DNA of 64,000 nucleotides from Wuchereria bancrofti (taxonomy: Eukaryota; Nematoda; Chromadorea; Rhabditida; Onchocercidae): the NCBI GenBank assembly GCA_005281725.1, contig SSBO01000003.1, positions 7,903,621 to 7,967,620 of the forward strand, in the 5' to 3' direction. The position numbers and the translations under genes were made by a program. Of the stretch, positions 1-10,915 are shown piece by piece. The notes beneath the pieces are model-generated. The model saw only the letters and a program-made list of their open reading frames with translations, had not been told where the DNA came from and searched no databases. Within the stretch, counting starts at the first letter, position 1, and the number at the start of each line of letters is the position of its first letter.

Positions 1-13
1 TTTTTTTTTTCAG

Positions 14-166
14 TCAGACATAAACGATTTCAATTTTCCAACAGAACTATATTTTGATCTGTGGGGTTCGGTGGATGATTACCGAAATGGTCGCCTGGGA
101 AAAATTGAGATGCCTATAGGAAAAACTGCTACTGATGAAGAATTATTATCTGAACAAAAACTTTGA
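14..166 (+). CDS. C-terminal exon of an unidentified gene (5' part outside window)
   Basis: A pyrimidine run ending in TTTTCAG at 1-13 is a good splice acceptor. It is followed by 51 in-phase codons ending in TGA at 164-166. The encoded 50 residues are acidic and mixed, with the stretch LYFDLWGSVDDYRNGRL and a polar tail ending LLSEQKL. AATAAA-like polyadenylation signals follow near 210-240. The exon is phase 0 and composition is clearly coding-like compared with the flanks. I do not recognise the family; the WGSVDDYRNGRLGKI stretch might close a beta-sandwich domain, but that is only an impression. The rest of the gene lies left of the window. Confidence 0.6.
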   Translation, partial: SDINDFNFPTELYFDLWGSVDDYRNGRLGKIEMPIGKTATDEELLSEQKL

Positions 167-1503
167 AATATTGCTTTAATTACAAATTTAATGAGTATTA
201 TATGGGGAAGAAAATAAATATTTATTATGGAATAATAGGGGTAATAAAATAATGTGACAGATAGAAATTACAATGAGATCAAATGGTTTCATCAACAAAT
301 AAACGTATACAAGTTCATTTACAAATCAAATGTAGTGAACTTATGCATATATTTATTTATTTAATGACATAAGCATGACAGAAAAATGTTAGAAAAAAAA
401 ATTAATTCATGTAACTTAACTTTATATTAATCTTTGGAAGCGTTCTGATAAAAACTGAACTCAATGATAATCAAATAAATTTGACTGAATTACCAATTCG
501 AATAAAATCTTTCCAACAAATTTCTTATTGCAAAAATTATACAAATTACACAATAAAATTTCATGCTATAAATCCCAAATTTTGTTGCATTTTATTAGAA
601 ATATATTTTTTTTATATTATAGATAAGTGTTGATTGCAATTGCATACTAATAAGAATATTTTTGTGAAATGAGCTGAATGAATTTGCATAATTCGGAAGT
701 GGAAAAAATAATCAACATTCCAAAACAAATTTATGATTTTTAACACAGATATGACATTGTATTAGAATTACTTGGCAAATTAATTTTCTTTAGAATATCT
801 AGAACAAATTAGGAACTTCTAGTGTGTTTATTCACATACAGTATTTCATACAATTGAAAAATGCTTATTCTACACCTAATTGTAGTTCTGATTCTGCGAT
901 TATTAATGAAAGCAACATATCATCTCTTTTTTTAGAGCAAATTGTGAAATAATCTATTTTATCGTTAAATATTCGAACCACTGAGTGAAGTACTTTGCGT
1001 TGTAAAGAAAAAAAGATTGACTAATTAGTGGGACACGTCATTATATGATTAATTAAATAATATATCGCTGCTTTATTCAAAGCAAAAAAGGCAGAACTTT
1101 AATGCAAAAAGGATGTTTTTCTCCTTCATTTTTCTTAGTTGAATTAAGGCTAATGAATTTATGTTTTATTTTATGCAAAAGTTCAACAATATTGACATTG
1201 AACTAAAAGAAGGACAAACAAAAGTAGGTCATTTGAAAGCGGTAATCATTCTTTTTGTTCATCAGATGAGAAAATGTTAATTGAACGATTTTGAGAATGT
1301 CAAATTCGAATATTTCAAAGAAATAAAAAATGACACTATTATTATGCACGGGAAATGGAGAATCTAGTCAGAGCTAAAGCAGTTGAAAAAGTTCTTAATT
1401 CTGTACAACAAATGCACAATTGAATATTTGAAGTATAGCAGTAATCTTCAAATTAACAGAAAGTGCTACAATTCAAGACTGATTGCGCACAAGTCGATTT
1501 ATC
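167..1503. other. intergenic, 3' flank of two convergent genes
   Basis: No gene is supported here. It lies between the end of the + strand exon and the end of the minus-strand receptor A. It holds a ~95-bp segment (about 427-521) that reappears inverted inside intron 2 of receptor A (about 2695-2790). The rest is AT-rich with no clear splice-bounded reading frame. Confidence 0.5.
424..521 (+). repeat. inverted copy of part of receptor A intron 2
   Basis: The + strand here and the minus strand at about 2695-2790 share a nearly identical ~95-bp tract. Both read in one frame as a peptide containing KTELNDNQINLTELPIRIKS. The + copy stays open for about 55 codons. It is unclear whether this was once coding; the minus copy sits inside an intron. 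Duplicated segment of unknown origin. Confidence 0.5.
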
Positions 1504-3784
1504 TCAGTTCATATGAGAAATTGGATGAATTTTTCTCATAGCTATTGAAGTAGTTAGTACCACAGTAGGTATTCTTTTCACGATTTTAATTTTTGATAAT
1601 AATTCTACAAATGCCCGTTTCAGACTCTCACGAAATCGTTTGACGAAAATTAAATTGGTGGTAGGCAGCACAGTAGCACAGAAAATCACATAACAATTGA
1701 TGAAAATATTGACGAGAATTTCAACTTCTCTGTCTGCCAATTTAACGACAAGCTTCGACAGAAAACTGAAACAGATAATTTGAATTTCTATCGCACCACA
1801 AACAAATACTGCTTGAATCAACATCATTCGTTCATATTTGTTTGTTGCAATCATATTCCCCTCGTCATATCCTATAAAAATTAAATTAAATAATAGAATG
1901 AAAAAAAAAAATTGAAATAATTTTGAATTCCTAAAGTTTCTCGAATGTTTGGAAAAGACGTCAAAGGAACGTTTGTCATAAATAAGCACAATTGCTACGC
2001 GAAATTTAAAAAAAAAACAAATCAGTGCTACCACTCTTATTGCATATATCCGAAATATTCTTCCGTTTGTTACGCATACTGCAGAATATCGGAATATATA
2101 CTATAAACATTGCTATAGGTATTGCAAGCGTCCATATATAACGAATTCTGAATAGAATTAACCGATTGATTGGCCAATGGAAAGTAATTATTTCAGCAAA
2201 AAAAAAAATTAGGCTTCTCGTAATCGAAACTGATTCTAAATTTCTACAACACAATGAAGTTAACTTAAAGTAATATATGCTTTAAATTCAAGAAAATAAA
2301 AACACAAACTTCAAAAACACAGCTCCACTTTCTGGCGTTCTTTTGATACAATTAATAGACCATTGCAAATTTAATGCATTAAAAGTTTTAATGCAATAAC
2401 AAAATTCCATTAATGGTATTACTGTAAAGTTATTTGAGGAATTCAAAGGACTAATGGTTTACTATAATTAAAGTGATACATTGGCATGTTGAAAAGGTCG
2501 TGCATGTTTTTATCGATCAACTTGTGATAAAGAAAAGAACGAAAGTGATCAAGTTCTGATAACTTCAATGAAGTTTCTGCTGTGCCTTATCAGTTGTCGA
2601 ATGATAATTTCTAAGTCAAAATGGGTTGAGACTGATTTTAAGACTCATATTAAAAGATTAATTTAAAAACTTACAGGCACAGATATTTAAAAAAAAAGAT
2701 TTTATTCGAATTGGTAATTCAGTCAAATTTATTTGATTATCATTGAGTTCAGTTTTCATCAAAACGCTTCCAGAGATTACTATAAAGATTAATTTAAAAA
2801 CGGCAGACATTGCTTGTGATATTGCTTGAACATAAAACTGAATTAGTAATCCTTTCAATAATTTAAATAAAAAGAAAAAAATCTGGATTATACCGAAACT
2901 TGATGTCCATGCCAAGAAGAGAAGAAAATAAAATTTTGTTGACTCGAAAATAGAACTGAATTTCGGTAAACTTATCGCAACAAGACGATTCACTGCCAAC
3001 AGAAATGTAAAATGTAACATCGCAATGAAGGAAAATGTTTCCATAGTTGCGAATATGACGCTAACCCACGTTGACTTGTACGCTAAAGTATTAATGAATT
3101 AGATGATTAATGTAGAATTATTGTATTGGTCATTTTTCAATTCAACGTCATTTATTCATAAAACATAACCAGCTCAATTATTAACTGTTATTTAACTATA
3201 TCTCAATAAATAATTAGTACATATGATCTTGAATATTTAAAAAATAGACAATATGAATAAATTCAATTTAAACTCATAACAAAAAGTAATTGTCTGCCGC
3301 ACTTCGTTAATTCAAACTGTTATTAGCAGACTGTGCCATAACCAATTAGACTATTACTTACTGTTTTAAATCACCTAAACCCTAATAAATAACAAATAAA
3401 TAAGACAAATAAATAAGATAAGTAAATGATATGTGATAGAAGGAACCAACCGGCAGAACTTTTATTCTTTAGTATTTCAAGCAAGACAATAGCCATTTGT
3501 GGGATAAAGCTGAGGAAACTACAAACAATAATTTGTGATGCGATAAGAACAAATGAATGACTGTAAAGGTTGTCACGAGCACAGAAGACAACCATCAACA
3601 GTACGTTGCCAACAATACCGTATAACAAAAGCAGTGAAAACAGTACAACCGCCACGTATTTTTTTACCGTATCACATTCATCCCTTATATCGAACACATT
3701 TGTCGTATTCTCTGCGTAGCAATTTAAAGGTAATATCAGGAATAATGCAATAATACAGTAAGAATGAGCCACCATTTCGCTCAT
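1504..3784 (-). CDS. nematode 7TM receptor, copy A (intact, 372 aa)
   Basis: Five exons (3784-3451, 3082-2894, 2421-2310, 2147-2032, 1871-1504) join with correct phase at every GT/AG junction into 372 residues. The start ATG is followed by a signal-peptide-like segment ending near LPLNCYA, an ENTTN glycosylation site, TM1 with a GN motif (YGIVGNVLL), TM2 with SFIPQ, TM3 ending in NRLVAISLP (an NRL in the place of DRY), TM4, and an ECL2 exon with Cys residues and CIKRTPESG. TM5, TM6 (MMLIQAVFVCG) and TM7 (LPTTNLIFVKRFRESL) follow, then a basic tail. It is probably a chemosensory or orphan peptide-type G-protein-coupled receptor at the plasma membrane. The exact nematode receptor family (srx-, srsx- or srw-like) is not resolved. 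The TM3-start Cys usual in rhodopsin-like receptors is absent. It is paralogous to copy C and pseudogenes B and D. Confidence 0.8.
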
Positions 3785-4400
3785 TGGTAATCTTTTCCGG
3801 AAACTGCGATTATTGTGCCAAAATGACTGTAAATAGCCAGATTTTTTAATATCAAAATATTAAATTATAAAAAAAAGCCTTTAGCTGAAATTGCATAACA
3901 GCAATTGCAATCATTATGACGTATGTGATAATATTTAATGAGAATTATAAATTCAATTGCAAATTTAACTTCTTACTACTCTGTTTGTCTGTTTAAAATT
4001 GCTGAAAGCAGTTTGATGCTTAATTGCCACTCCAGTATTAAGTCATATTAAGAAAAGTTAAATTTACTAAAAATTTAAATTGAATATGAGGTTTAAAATG
4101 GTTTATTTCGTGGCTGTACTCTCTGGGCGGAGGAACCTGAACTTATTGATATATGAAGGAAATAAGCTCAGTGATTCCCATGCATGCACTTTGATTTTTT
4201 TTCTTGCTCATTCCTATGGGCAAACTAATAAAATTTTCATTTGGTAATATCAGTGACTGTATAATGTGTAATTTTAATGTTCAATTTCATTACAAATAAA
4301 GGATTTTTCGAGCCAAGAAAAGATATTTCCATGGCAAATAACCTTCTGATAATGTGGATGTAACTTCCATTTTATGACAATTTCAGGATGCTTTTTTAAG
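3785..4400 (-). promoter_or_regulatory. 5' flank of receptor A, conserved with copy C
   Basis: This sequence aligns with 22728 to about 23370 upstream of receptor C, including shared tracts such as ATAGCCAGATTTTTTAATAT near 3835 and 22779 and a block around 4130-4200 matching about 23090-23140. It therefore moved with the gene in the duplication and probably holds its promoter. No individual site can be named. Confidence 0.45.
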
Positions 4401-5345
4401 CAATATTTCTTAAACAATAAATTTTTAATATTTCATTACATATGAATCATATTAGCAAATTAAATAATGGACTGGGATAAATGGAAAAATATTCTTGTAA
4501 TATAAATATGTCGAAATAATCTAAGCATTTTTGTGTTGTAAATATATGTCGAAATAATCACGTAAATTAATAATGTAGTAATCTATACTATGAAGATTGT
4601 TCCATTTAAAACATTTCTAACTTAAACTTCTCCAACAATGCCTACACATAGACATCATCATCAAACAGTAATTGAATAATGAGATGATTAATTAATACGT
4701 ATCAGGAATTTTTATATTTATGAAATGGAATAAAATTTATGATAGTAAACAAATAAAATATTTAGAAATATTAAATAAAAAATAATGGCAAAGAAATGTT
4801 TAAGTAAATAAGACTACCGAAATAGCAATATGAAATAGCTATCGTTGGTAGTTATTTACTTTAATATTCCTTTTACTTTTCAAGTAAAAAGAACAGAGAG
4901 AATAGTTTGGGCTAATTGTAATTTCTCGCAGAAGACATAACCAAATTTCATAAACAAATTTCTGTTAAATTTATATTCTAGAAATTAATAAAACACTACA
5001 AAAAAGGTAGGGACTATTGCAGTAATCATTCATTTTTGTCATTTCAAACTGATTGGTTGCAATTTTCGATTTTACGTAAATCAATCATTGGATAGGCGTT
5101 TACCATACTCAATTACTAAATCACACTAAGAAGAGTTGGATTTTCTTATTTAAATTAAAAAAGAAGCTTAATTAATAATTAACCCATTTAACGCGCTCTA
5201 GCATAAGATATTCTAAACCTGAAATTATTGATATAAAGATAAAAGAGTTTTTGATCATTTCCTCAGCACATTATTAGTACGAGTAAGCTAACAAACTTTC
5301 ATTTGTCACCATATAACGAAGCGAATGATTGCCATAAACAAAGAG
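4400..5345. other. intergenic, no gene seen
   Basis: AT-rich sequence without splice-bounded coding blocks. A stretch at about 5200-5330 is weakly similar to 20230-20360 (same TTATTGATATAAAGA-type motif and CATTTGTC/CATTAGAC end), so it looks like a further worn copy of receptor flank. Confidence 0.35.
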
Positions 5346-5850
5346 CTAACATGTTAACAGTTGTGGGATCCAATACCGTTCTCTCATCTTGCTCCAAGTG
5401 TAGTGTACACTTGCATGGAATGAATTTTCATGATAGTGCTTCACTATTAATTCTGCAAACTTTCCTTTATTGATAAAACATGGGAAGTCTTCAATTTCGG
5501 GCATAGTTCTTCTAAGCCTTCCAACACATCTCCAGATTCCATTCTGGTCCTTTTTTAAACCCCAGTGTTCAATTTCCTTCCGAGTTATGTTTAGCTGTGC
5601 CATTTTAACTATTATTTTCGTTGCTCTATCGTATTCCTTAGAAGTAAAATTCTCCTTTGAAAATCCTATCAAACTTCGTATCTTTTCCTTTGACACCTTC
5701 GCGATAAACCGGAGGACGTATAATATTGTTCTCATCAATTTGCGTAAGACGAGAACCGGGCCACATCTATTAAGGTTGTACAAACTTGTTCTGATTGTAT
5801 TGGCCTTGTCAAATTCAATACAATTCGCAATTAGCAAAAAACCGACAAAC
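5346..5850 (-). pseudogene. BEL/Pao retrotransposon integrase fragment
   Basis: The minus strand reads a frame with the typical BEL/Pao order: a stretch like ILYVLRFIAKVSKEK, then RKEIEHWGLKKDQNGIWRC and VGRLRRTMPEIEDFPC, and a zinc-binding integrase H2C2 region (FAELIVKHYHENSFHASV, then RERYWIPQ). The His residues of the HHCC finger are visible. The catalytic DDE core is missing because the frame stops at 5346, and the upstream part up to 5993 degrades into non-homologous hydrophobic sequence. An old, truncated element. Confidence 0.75.
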
Positions 5851-5993
5851 CATGAACTAGATAAAGAGCTGATAATTGTAAACAATCTAATCCAACACAT
5901 ATTCGTCAACAAACAATGCAAATCAATGACAATGAAAACAAAAAAGATGTCGGCAAATAGGCCGAAAGTATTAATACAGTAACTAAGAACCAA

Positions 5994-6390
5994 GGGAGGG
6001 CGCTAACAAAGGAGTCAAACTGACAAGCAACCAGATAATAAAAATGCAATTTAACGATGTGGATATTTGACCTCAACAAAGAGCCATTTTAAGCGGTATA
6101 GCAGGGGCAATTTCTCTTTAGGGATGTTACAACGGATCGACGAATTGGGGGACAGTGGTCTTAGGACAGCGCGCGCATAGGATTTTAACTGATAAACGGA
6201 TGACCCTTTGTTACAGAGAAACAAAAAAAAAAGTAATGAAAAAAATTTCGATTAAATTTGATTAAGCTTTTAATACTTTCATAATATATACACGTAAATG
6301 CATCTTAAGTACATTGATGTAGTAATAGTAGTAGTAGTAGTAATAATACCAATTACAATTAAATTTTTTTTTTATTACTTTTTTTTTTTG
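5994..6390. other. intergenic, locally GC-richer patch and short simple repeats
   Basis: 6000-6220 is less AT-rich than its surroundings (with GGACAGCGCGCGCATAGG near 6160) and borders the BEL/Pao fragment, so it may be retroelement non-coding sequence. A (TAG)n-like tract lies at about 6320-6340. No gene is supported. Confidence 0.3.
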
Positions 6391-6763
6391 TAGCTGGAAA
6401 GCGAGGAGAAGCAGTAAATGAGAATCTCTTTGTTCATAAATTAACCTCGCTTTACACACATTATATTGTATAAAATACATGACAATTAAATCCATGTAAT
6501 AGGCTATTGTAACAAGATATCTATGCTTAAACAAATCTCCTTTCTTCCCAATTTCACATTTTTTGATCTTCAGTCTCAATTAACTCCAACACCAGCTCTT
6601 AATTGCAGTTAATCATTTTTTACAATTGTACATTTATAGTGTGGTTGGAGTTTCAGCTCTCTGGTAATGTTTAGCGTTTTATAACTGTGTAGCATCCGTG
6701 CGATATGTATAATGCGCTATTATGATGTTGATTTGTTTTATGCTAAATAAAGGTTTAATTACC
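6391..6763 (+). repeat. SL1-tagged repeat unit, copy 1 (cut at an assembly N)
   Basis: First of three copies of a ~390-bp unit that begins GTAGCTGGAAAGCGAGGAG. It ends with the first 12 nt of the nematode SL1 spliced leader (GGTTTAATTACC at 6752-6763). The single N at 6764 cuts the SL1 exon, and copy 2 begins at once at 6765. It differs from copy 2 by indels and substitutions. Confidence 0.75.
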
Positions 6764-6764
6764 N
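6764..6764. other. single N, unresolved base or collapsed gap
   Basis: The only N in the window. It falls between two direct copies of the same unit, in the middle of the SL1 exon of copy 1. That is what a collapsed or joined tandem array would look like. Confidence 0.9.
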
Positions 6765-7150
6765 GTAGCTGGAAAGCGAGGAGAAGCAGTAAATGAGAAT
6801 CTCTTTGTTCATAAATTAACCTCGCTTTACACACATTATACTGTATGAGATATGTGAGAATTAAATGCATGTAATAGGCTATTGTAACAAAGAAATATCT
6901 ATCCTTAAACAAATTTCCTTTATTCCCAAATTCACATTTATGATCTTTAGTCTCAGTTAACTCCAACACCATCCCTTAATTGCAATTAATCATTTTTTAC
7001 AATTGTACATTTATAGTGTGGTTGGAGTTTCAGCTCTCTGGTAATGTTTAGCGTTTTATAACTGTGTTGCATCCGTGCGATATGTATAATGCGCTATTAT
7101 GATGTTGATTTGTTTTACGTTAAATAAAGGTTTAATTACCCAAGTTTGAG
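6765..7150 (+). repeat. SL1-tagged repeat unit, copy 2, ending in a full SL1 exon
   Basis: The second copy of the unit starts GTAGCTGGAAAGCG and ends with a perfect 22-nt SL1 sequence at 7129-7150 (GGTTTAATTACCC followed by AAGTTTGAG). The next bases are GT, the position of the 5' splice site in a true SL RNA. After that the sequence does not match copy 3, so the SL RNA body with its Sm site is not conserved. It is either a degenerate SL RNA gene with its upstream spacer or a mobile element that captured SL1. AATAAA sits just upstream of the SL1 exon. Confidence 0.75.
7129..7150 (+). ncRNA. SL1 spliced-leader exon sequence (candidate SL RNA gene or pseudogene)
   Basis: Exact 22-nt match to the nematode SL1 leader, followed by GT. 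In a functional SL RNA gene about 80 further nt with three stem-loops and an Sm site (AATTTTTGG-like) should follow. I see no Sm site in 7151-7240, so this copy is probably a pseudogene. Confidence 0.6.
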
Positions 7151-7249
7151 GTGCGGAAAAACAATCAGTTCGGCCAGTTCTACTGAGAGTACAACGTGAG
7201 CGACGAGAATAGACGTAAGAATATAAATTAAAGTAGGAAACAATTAAAT

Positions 7250-7460
7250 AAATAGATAATCATCCCTTAAAAAAAAGGGATATTATATAATTTTTTTCCT
7301 ACAAAGATGAATATTAGATAAATAAATGATTTCTTAGGTGACCCTGGAACATTTGTCTAAGAAATGTTCAAACAATACAATCTTTAATTTTATGGATTTA
7401 ATATAATCTTATTTCTACATATTATAATTCAGTTTTTTTATACATATTCTGACACTAAGT
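7250..7460. other. intergenic, no gene seen
   Basis: AT-rich spacer between the SL1 unit and the LINE relic. Confidence 0.4.
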
Positions 7461-7479
7461 GGTAAATTGATGGACTGAT

Positions 7480-8230
7480 GTAAGCTTAAATGACCTTATG
7501 GAAATATGAGGAGGATAATAATCAACTTGTGACAACAGGACGTCTGTTGGCTCTGAAACCGACGACGTTCAGTCCAAAAAGCTCATCAGTTTCTGAAAAA
7601 TAGGAACGAGGGCGTTTCCTTGGGGTAAGAGGACGGTATCGTTTGCAAAAAGTATTTCCTGGAGTAGGTGCTGTAGAGTGTGATATGCATTTTCAACCAT
7701 TTGAAATTGAATAGATTGCCATCGTTACAATATCGAATGTAACTATAGTTTTTTCAGGCATCAAAGTTCTTACATATTCTGCATTCTGCACTGAAGTCAC
7801 CAAGAATTATGATTTTATTATTTACAAGAACCTTATGGATGAGGCAGCGAAGATCAGTCTAGAGTTTGTTTTTTCTGCGTAATTAACTTGAAGGGTTCGA
7901 GAGTTTATGCTGAAAAGCATAGAATGTTGTTTACTTTGCAGTGGAATGTGTAGAATGATAATGTGATCAAGATGACCTATCGCGGTAAGTTAACAATTTT
8001 GAAAGCTTAAATTCTCAATCATAAAGCCAACTCCTGAGTGAGAATGTTTTGTTTTTCAGTTTAACTGATCAGAAGATGTATAGTGAGCAACAATTTCTTT
8101 GAGAATGCATTTTCTTGAATTTCACTGAAAGTAGCAATGTCGTTATTGAATTTTGACAGGTTAATTCATGGGCAATAACAATGGTACACTACCCGTAGTG
8201 TCAAGTTTTTTCGGGTGCTCCAATATGCGA
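7480..8230 (-). pseudogene. RTE-type LINE endonuclease relic
   Basis: Reading the minus strand from 8230 down and allowing frame changes gives the signature order of an RTE/BovB-type apurinic endonuclease. KFNNDIATFSEIQ stands for the usual NIDIAALSETR, then HSGVGFMIEN, then HIIILHIPLQSK, then NYAEKTNS, then a GDFSAEC corresponding to GDFNA. Several stops and frame breaks make it non-functional. No reverse transcriptase block was seen. Confidence 0.6.
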
Positions 8231-8882
8231 GAATCAACTTAAACATACTTTTGTTTCTTGGTTTTTGATTCGACTGTAGCAGAAGACGCTCTATCGATAA
8301 CTTGTAGGGACTTATTAGTGAAATTTGCTTGATTATTGGTACAAAAGAGTTTGTACAGACAGTAGTAACGAATTTTATTCACTAATTGCGTTACACAAAG
8401 TATTAATTTATGGTGATAATAATAATTTTGTAGAGGTATTACGAGTAATAAATAAACCGGAAGAAATAAATGAAATGAAACAGATGCAATAAACAGAAGA
8501 GAAGAAAGAAACAAATGAGATGAATGAGTGCCTAAGATCAATAGAATTGAAGCTTGCTGATACTAAAAATGTGCAAAAATTTTTCTTATGCTAGGCATAA
8601 AGTGTCAAAGTCGAATTTCGGAATCACTGATTGTACTACCGTATTCTGTCGGAGAAAACAAATTATTTCTGGTGATAAGTTTTAAGGACAGATTATTTAA
8701 GAACTTTTCAAATCATTTTAAATATTACTCAAATCTACAACAGCAAAAACGAATCACTATATTATCGGTGAGTAACGAGAAGGGTTGTTCACTGAAAAAT
8801 GCCATGAATTGTTGCTACTGTACAATTTGCATTATTTCTAATATCGTGTCTAATCTGCCATGAAGAAAATATGATGAAATTA

Positions 8883-9043
8883 TTAATGGCTCTTTATATT
8901 CTTTGTAAATGAAGCAATCGTTGCTGTAAAGCATTCATCCTTATCACATTTCAACTTATTATTTTCAGCTTCTAATCTGTGACCTTCGAGTCCATCATCG
9001 ACGCTAGGAATATCGGATTTCTTCCGATATGGCATTAGAATCT
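8883..9043 (-). CDS. candidate last exon of an unidentified minus-strand gene
   Basis: The minus strand has an acceptor (ATTTTCCAG) just above 9043 and then 52 open codons ending in TAA at 8883. The peptide is hydrophilic and charged (LMPYRKKSDIPSVDDGLEGH, then LEAENNKLKCDKDEC). Its composition is unlike the hydrophobic noise around it. No partner exon could be joined with confidence; an 89-codon frame at 9535-9266 on the same strand might belong to it. No family recognised. Confidence 0.35.
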
Positions 9044-9265
9044 CTGGAAAATCTACTTAATATTGTTAGCTAGCGCTAGATTTTGAATGATTAAAAAAAA
9101 TTGGAACTGGTGATATTAAAACAACTGGAACTACAATTTCAAAGATCATAACATAAAAATAAGAAAGCATAATTTGACAATAATAAATCGTTAAATCATT
9201 TTTTGAATATAGTAAGATTTAATTTCAAAAAATTTTTTTGATTCCCTATATATGTTTTTAAATTT

Positions 9266-9535
9266 TTATATTTGAAAAGATGAAATGTGATAATGAAGAC
9301 AATGTCTCAAGTGATGGCATCCACTTTTCTCAATTGTCAAATAATTGTAACAATAAGAATGGAGTGGTGTAAAATCACAATGTAATTCTTGAAAAGGCAC
9401 AAGTCCTACATTTGGTTTTATCATCTTTGAAAGGAAAGTGTTCAAAATGTGCAAGAGAAAATCCTCGAATTGGAACATGACGTCTTCCAGTAAACTATGG
9501 CCATTCTTAAATTCAACATTTGCAAAACCAAGCAT
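9266..9535 (-). other. open frame of 89 codons, possible gene remnant
   Basis: A complete frame from ATG to TAA with VEFKNGHSLLEDVMFQFEDF and a Cys/His-rich end (CHHLRHCLHYH). No homology recognised and no clear splice partner. Could be chance or a remnant linked to the exon at 8883-9043. Confidence 0.2.
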
Positions 9536-9609
9536 TACTACAAAGATTTTCTTGAAATCAAGTTTTCAGACAGCGATATAATTGCAATTCATGTTTTGAA
9601 AAAAAAAAA

Positions 9610-9931
9610 ATGATTAGATTTATAGCTATTATTATTCTTCACATTGTTGATTGTATGTATTTCGCGCCATTTGTATTCAGCTAATACTCTTTACAATCTT
9701 TGATTTCATAGCTTCTTTTATGCCATTAGATCATGCATGCGAAACATCCGTTACTATTTCTTATAAAGTAAGTAAAATCATTGAGCTTTTGCTAATTATA
9801 TCCAAATTTATGCTTATTTAATTGTTTTCATTTAACTTTGACTTAATTTTCGACAATTTCTTTCATTGTTGAAGGTATGGAATAGAGAAAGTTTGATGCT
9901 TTCAAATTTTTATTGCAATTTCAAGAAATGA
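9610..9931 (+). CDS. candidate small secreted peptide gene (51 aa)
   Basis: Three short exons join in phase: 9610-9652, 9712-9767 and 9875-9931. Donors are GTATGT and GTAAGT; acceptors are TTTCATAG and CATTGTTGAAG. The product starts with a clear signal-peptide-like segment (MIRFIAIIILHIVD), then SSFMPLDHACETSVTISYK, and ends with NFYCNFKK. Two Cys residues could form one disulfide. Introns are 59 and 107 nt. It lies about 1 kb upstream of the DB-module gene on the same strand. No family recognised. The good splice sites and the signal peptide support a gene, but its small size leaves room for chance. Confidence 0.42.
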
Positions 9932-10915
9932 AATGTAATAGTTTGCTAAATATTTGAAGTCTTGAAATTGTTGTGGGAATCATACGTTATCTTTGATAAA
10001 TTCTGGAACGATACATTTCTTCTTCCCTTTGATAAATTCTGGAACGATACATAAAAAGTTGTAATTAAGCATTACATAAACTGATTTGAAGTATTTCTAA
10101 ATTTTTTATAAAAAAAAATCACGGTATTCCTTATGATGTGATAAAAAATATTTTCATGCATTAATGTCAAATAAATCATTATCGGACGATCAGGATGGCT
10201 TTATATTTCTTTTATTATTATTATAGCATTTATCAGAAATCTCCCATATTTTGATTTAAATTTGAGTATGTAGTTCCTATTAAAATTCCATTATGATAGT
10301 TAAGAAAAATATTTATCAAATCAACAGAAGTTTAAACTTAGTTCAAGAAACGATGATCAAAAGATGTAGCTGTATCAGTTATGATATGAACAATATGCTA
10401 TTGTCAATATTATCGTCATAACATTTTTCATCAAATAAAGAATTTCTTAAAATACTTGAATGATTTTAATCAACAAATGATGATCAAAGGTTGTAAGCAT
10501 AGAGTAAAATATGAACGGTAGTAAATTCAAAATGAAATAAAATCAGTTAACATTTACTTTTAATAATTCATATTCATGCTTATAATGAAACATATTTTTC
10601 ATATATTTCTCAAATTTTTCTATCGATTATTTGTTCCTTCTTGTCTACAATCATACTTTTCAAATTTTCTATCAGTATTTCTTCATCTTTTTATTTATAT
10701 CTTTTTTCTCTCTTCTACTATTTAAAAAAAAAAACATTTAATTTTTAAAATTTTTATTTAAAAAAATACTTGACACTAAAAATAACATTTATTAAATTTC
10801 ATTTCTTAATGATTAAAATAAGAAAGTTTTTCTTTTTTTTTTTCAATAGCTATTTAACGAATGTAATTAATTTATTTTAACTTCCTATAAAACTATTTTC
10901 AAAATATTTAAGGAA
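9932..10915. other. intergenic with a short direct repeat
   Basis: A 26-bp motif (starting CTTTGATAAATTCTGGAACG) occurs twice with a 36-bp spacing at about 9991 and 10027. Otherwise AT-rich upstream region of the DB-module gene. Confidence 0.4.

Noticed and set aside
5470..5982. 170-codon + frame opposite the BEL/Pao integrase fragment
   Set aside because: Shadow of the minus-strand integrase frame, which has clear family motifs.
6262..6972. Minus-strand frames with the shared peptide YNVCKARLIYEQRDSHLLLL in the SL1 units (also at 24367-24609)
   Set aside because: The frame is shared only because the units are copies; it has indels between copies, no splice or start context, and lies antisense to the SL1 exon.
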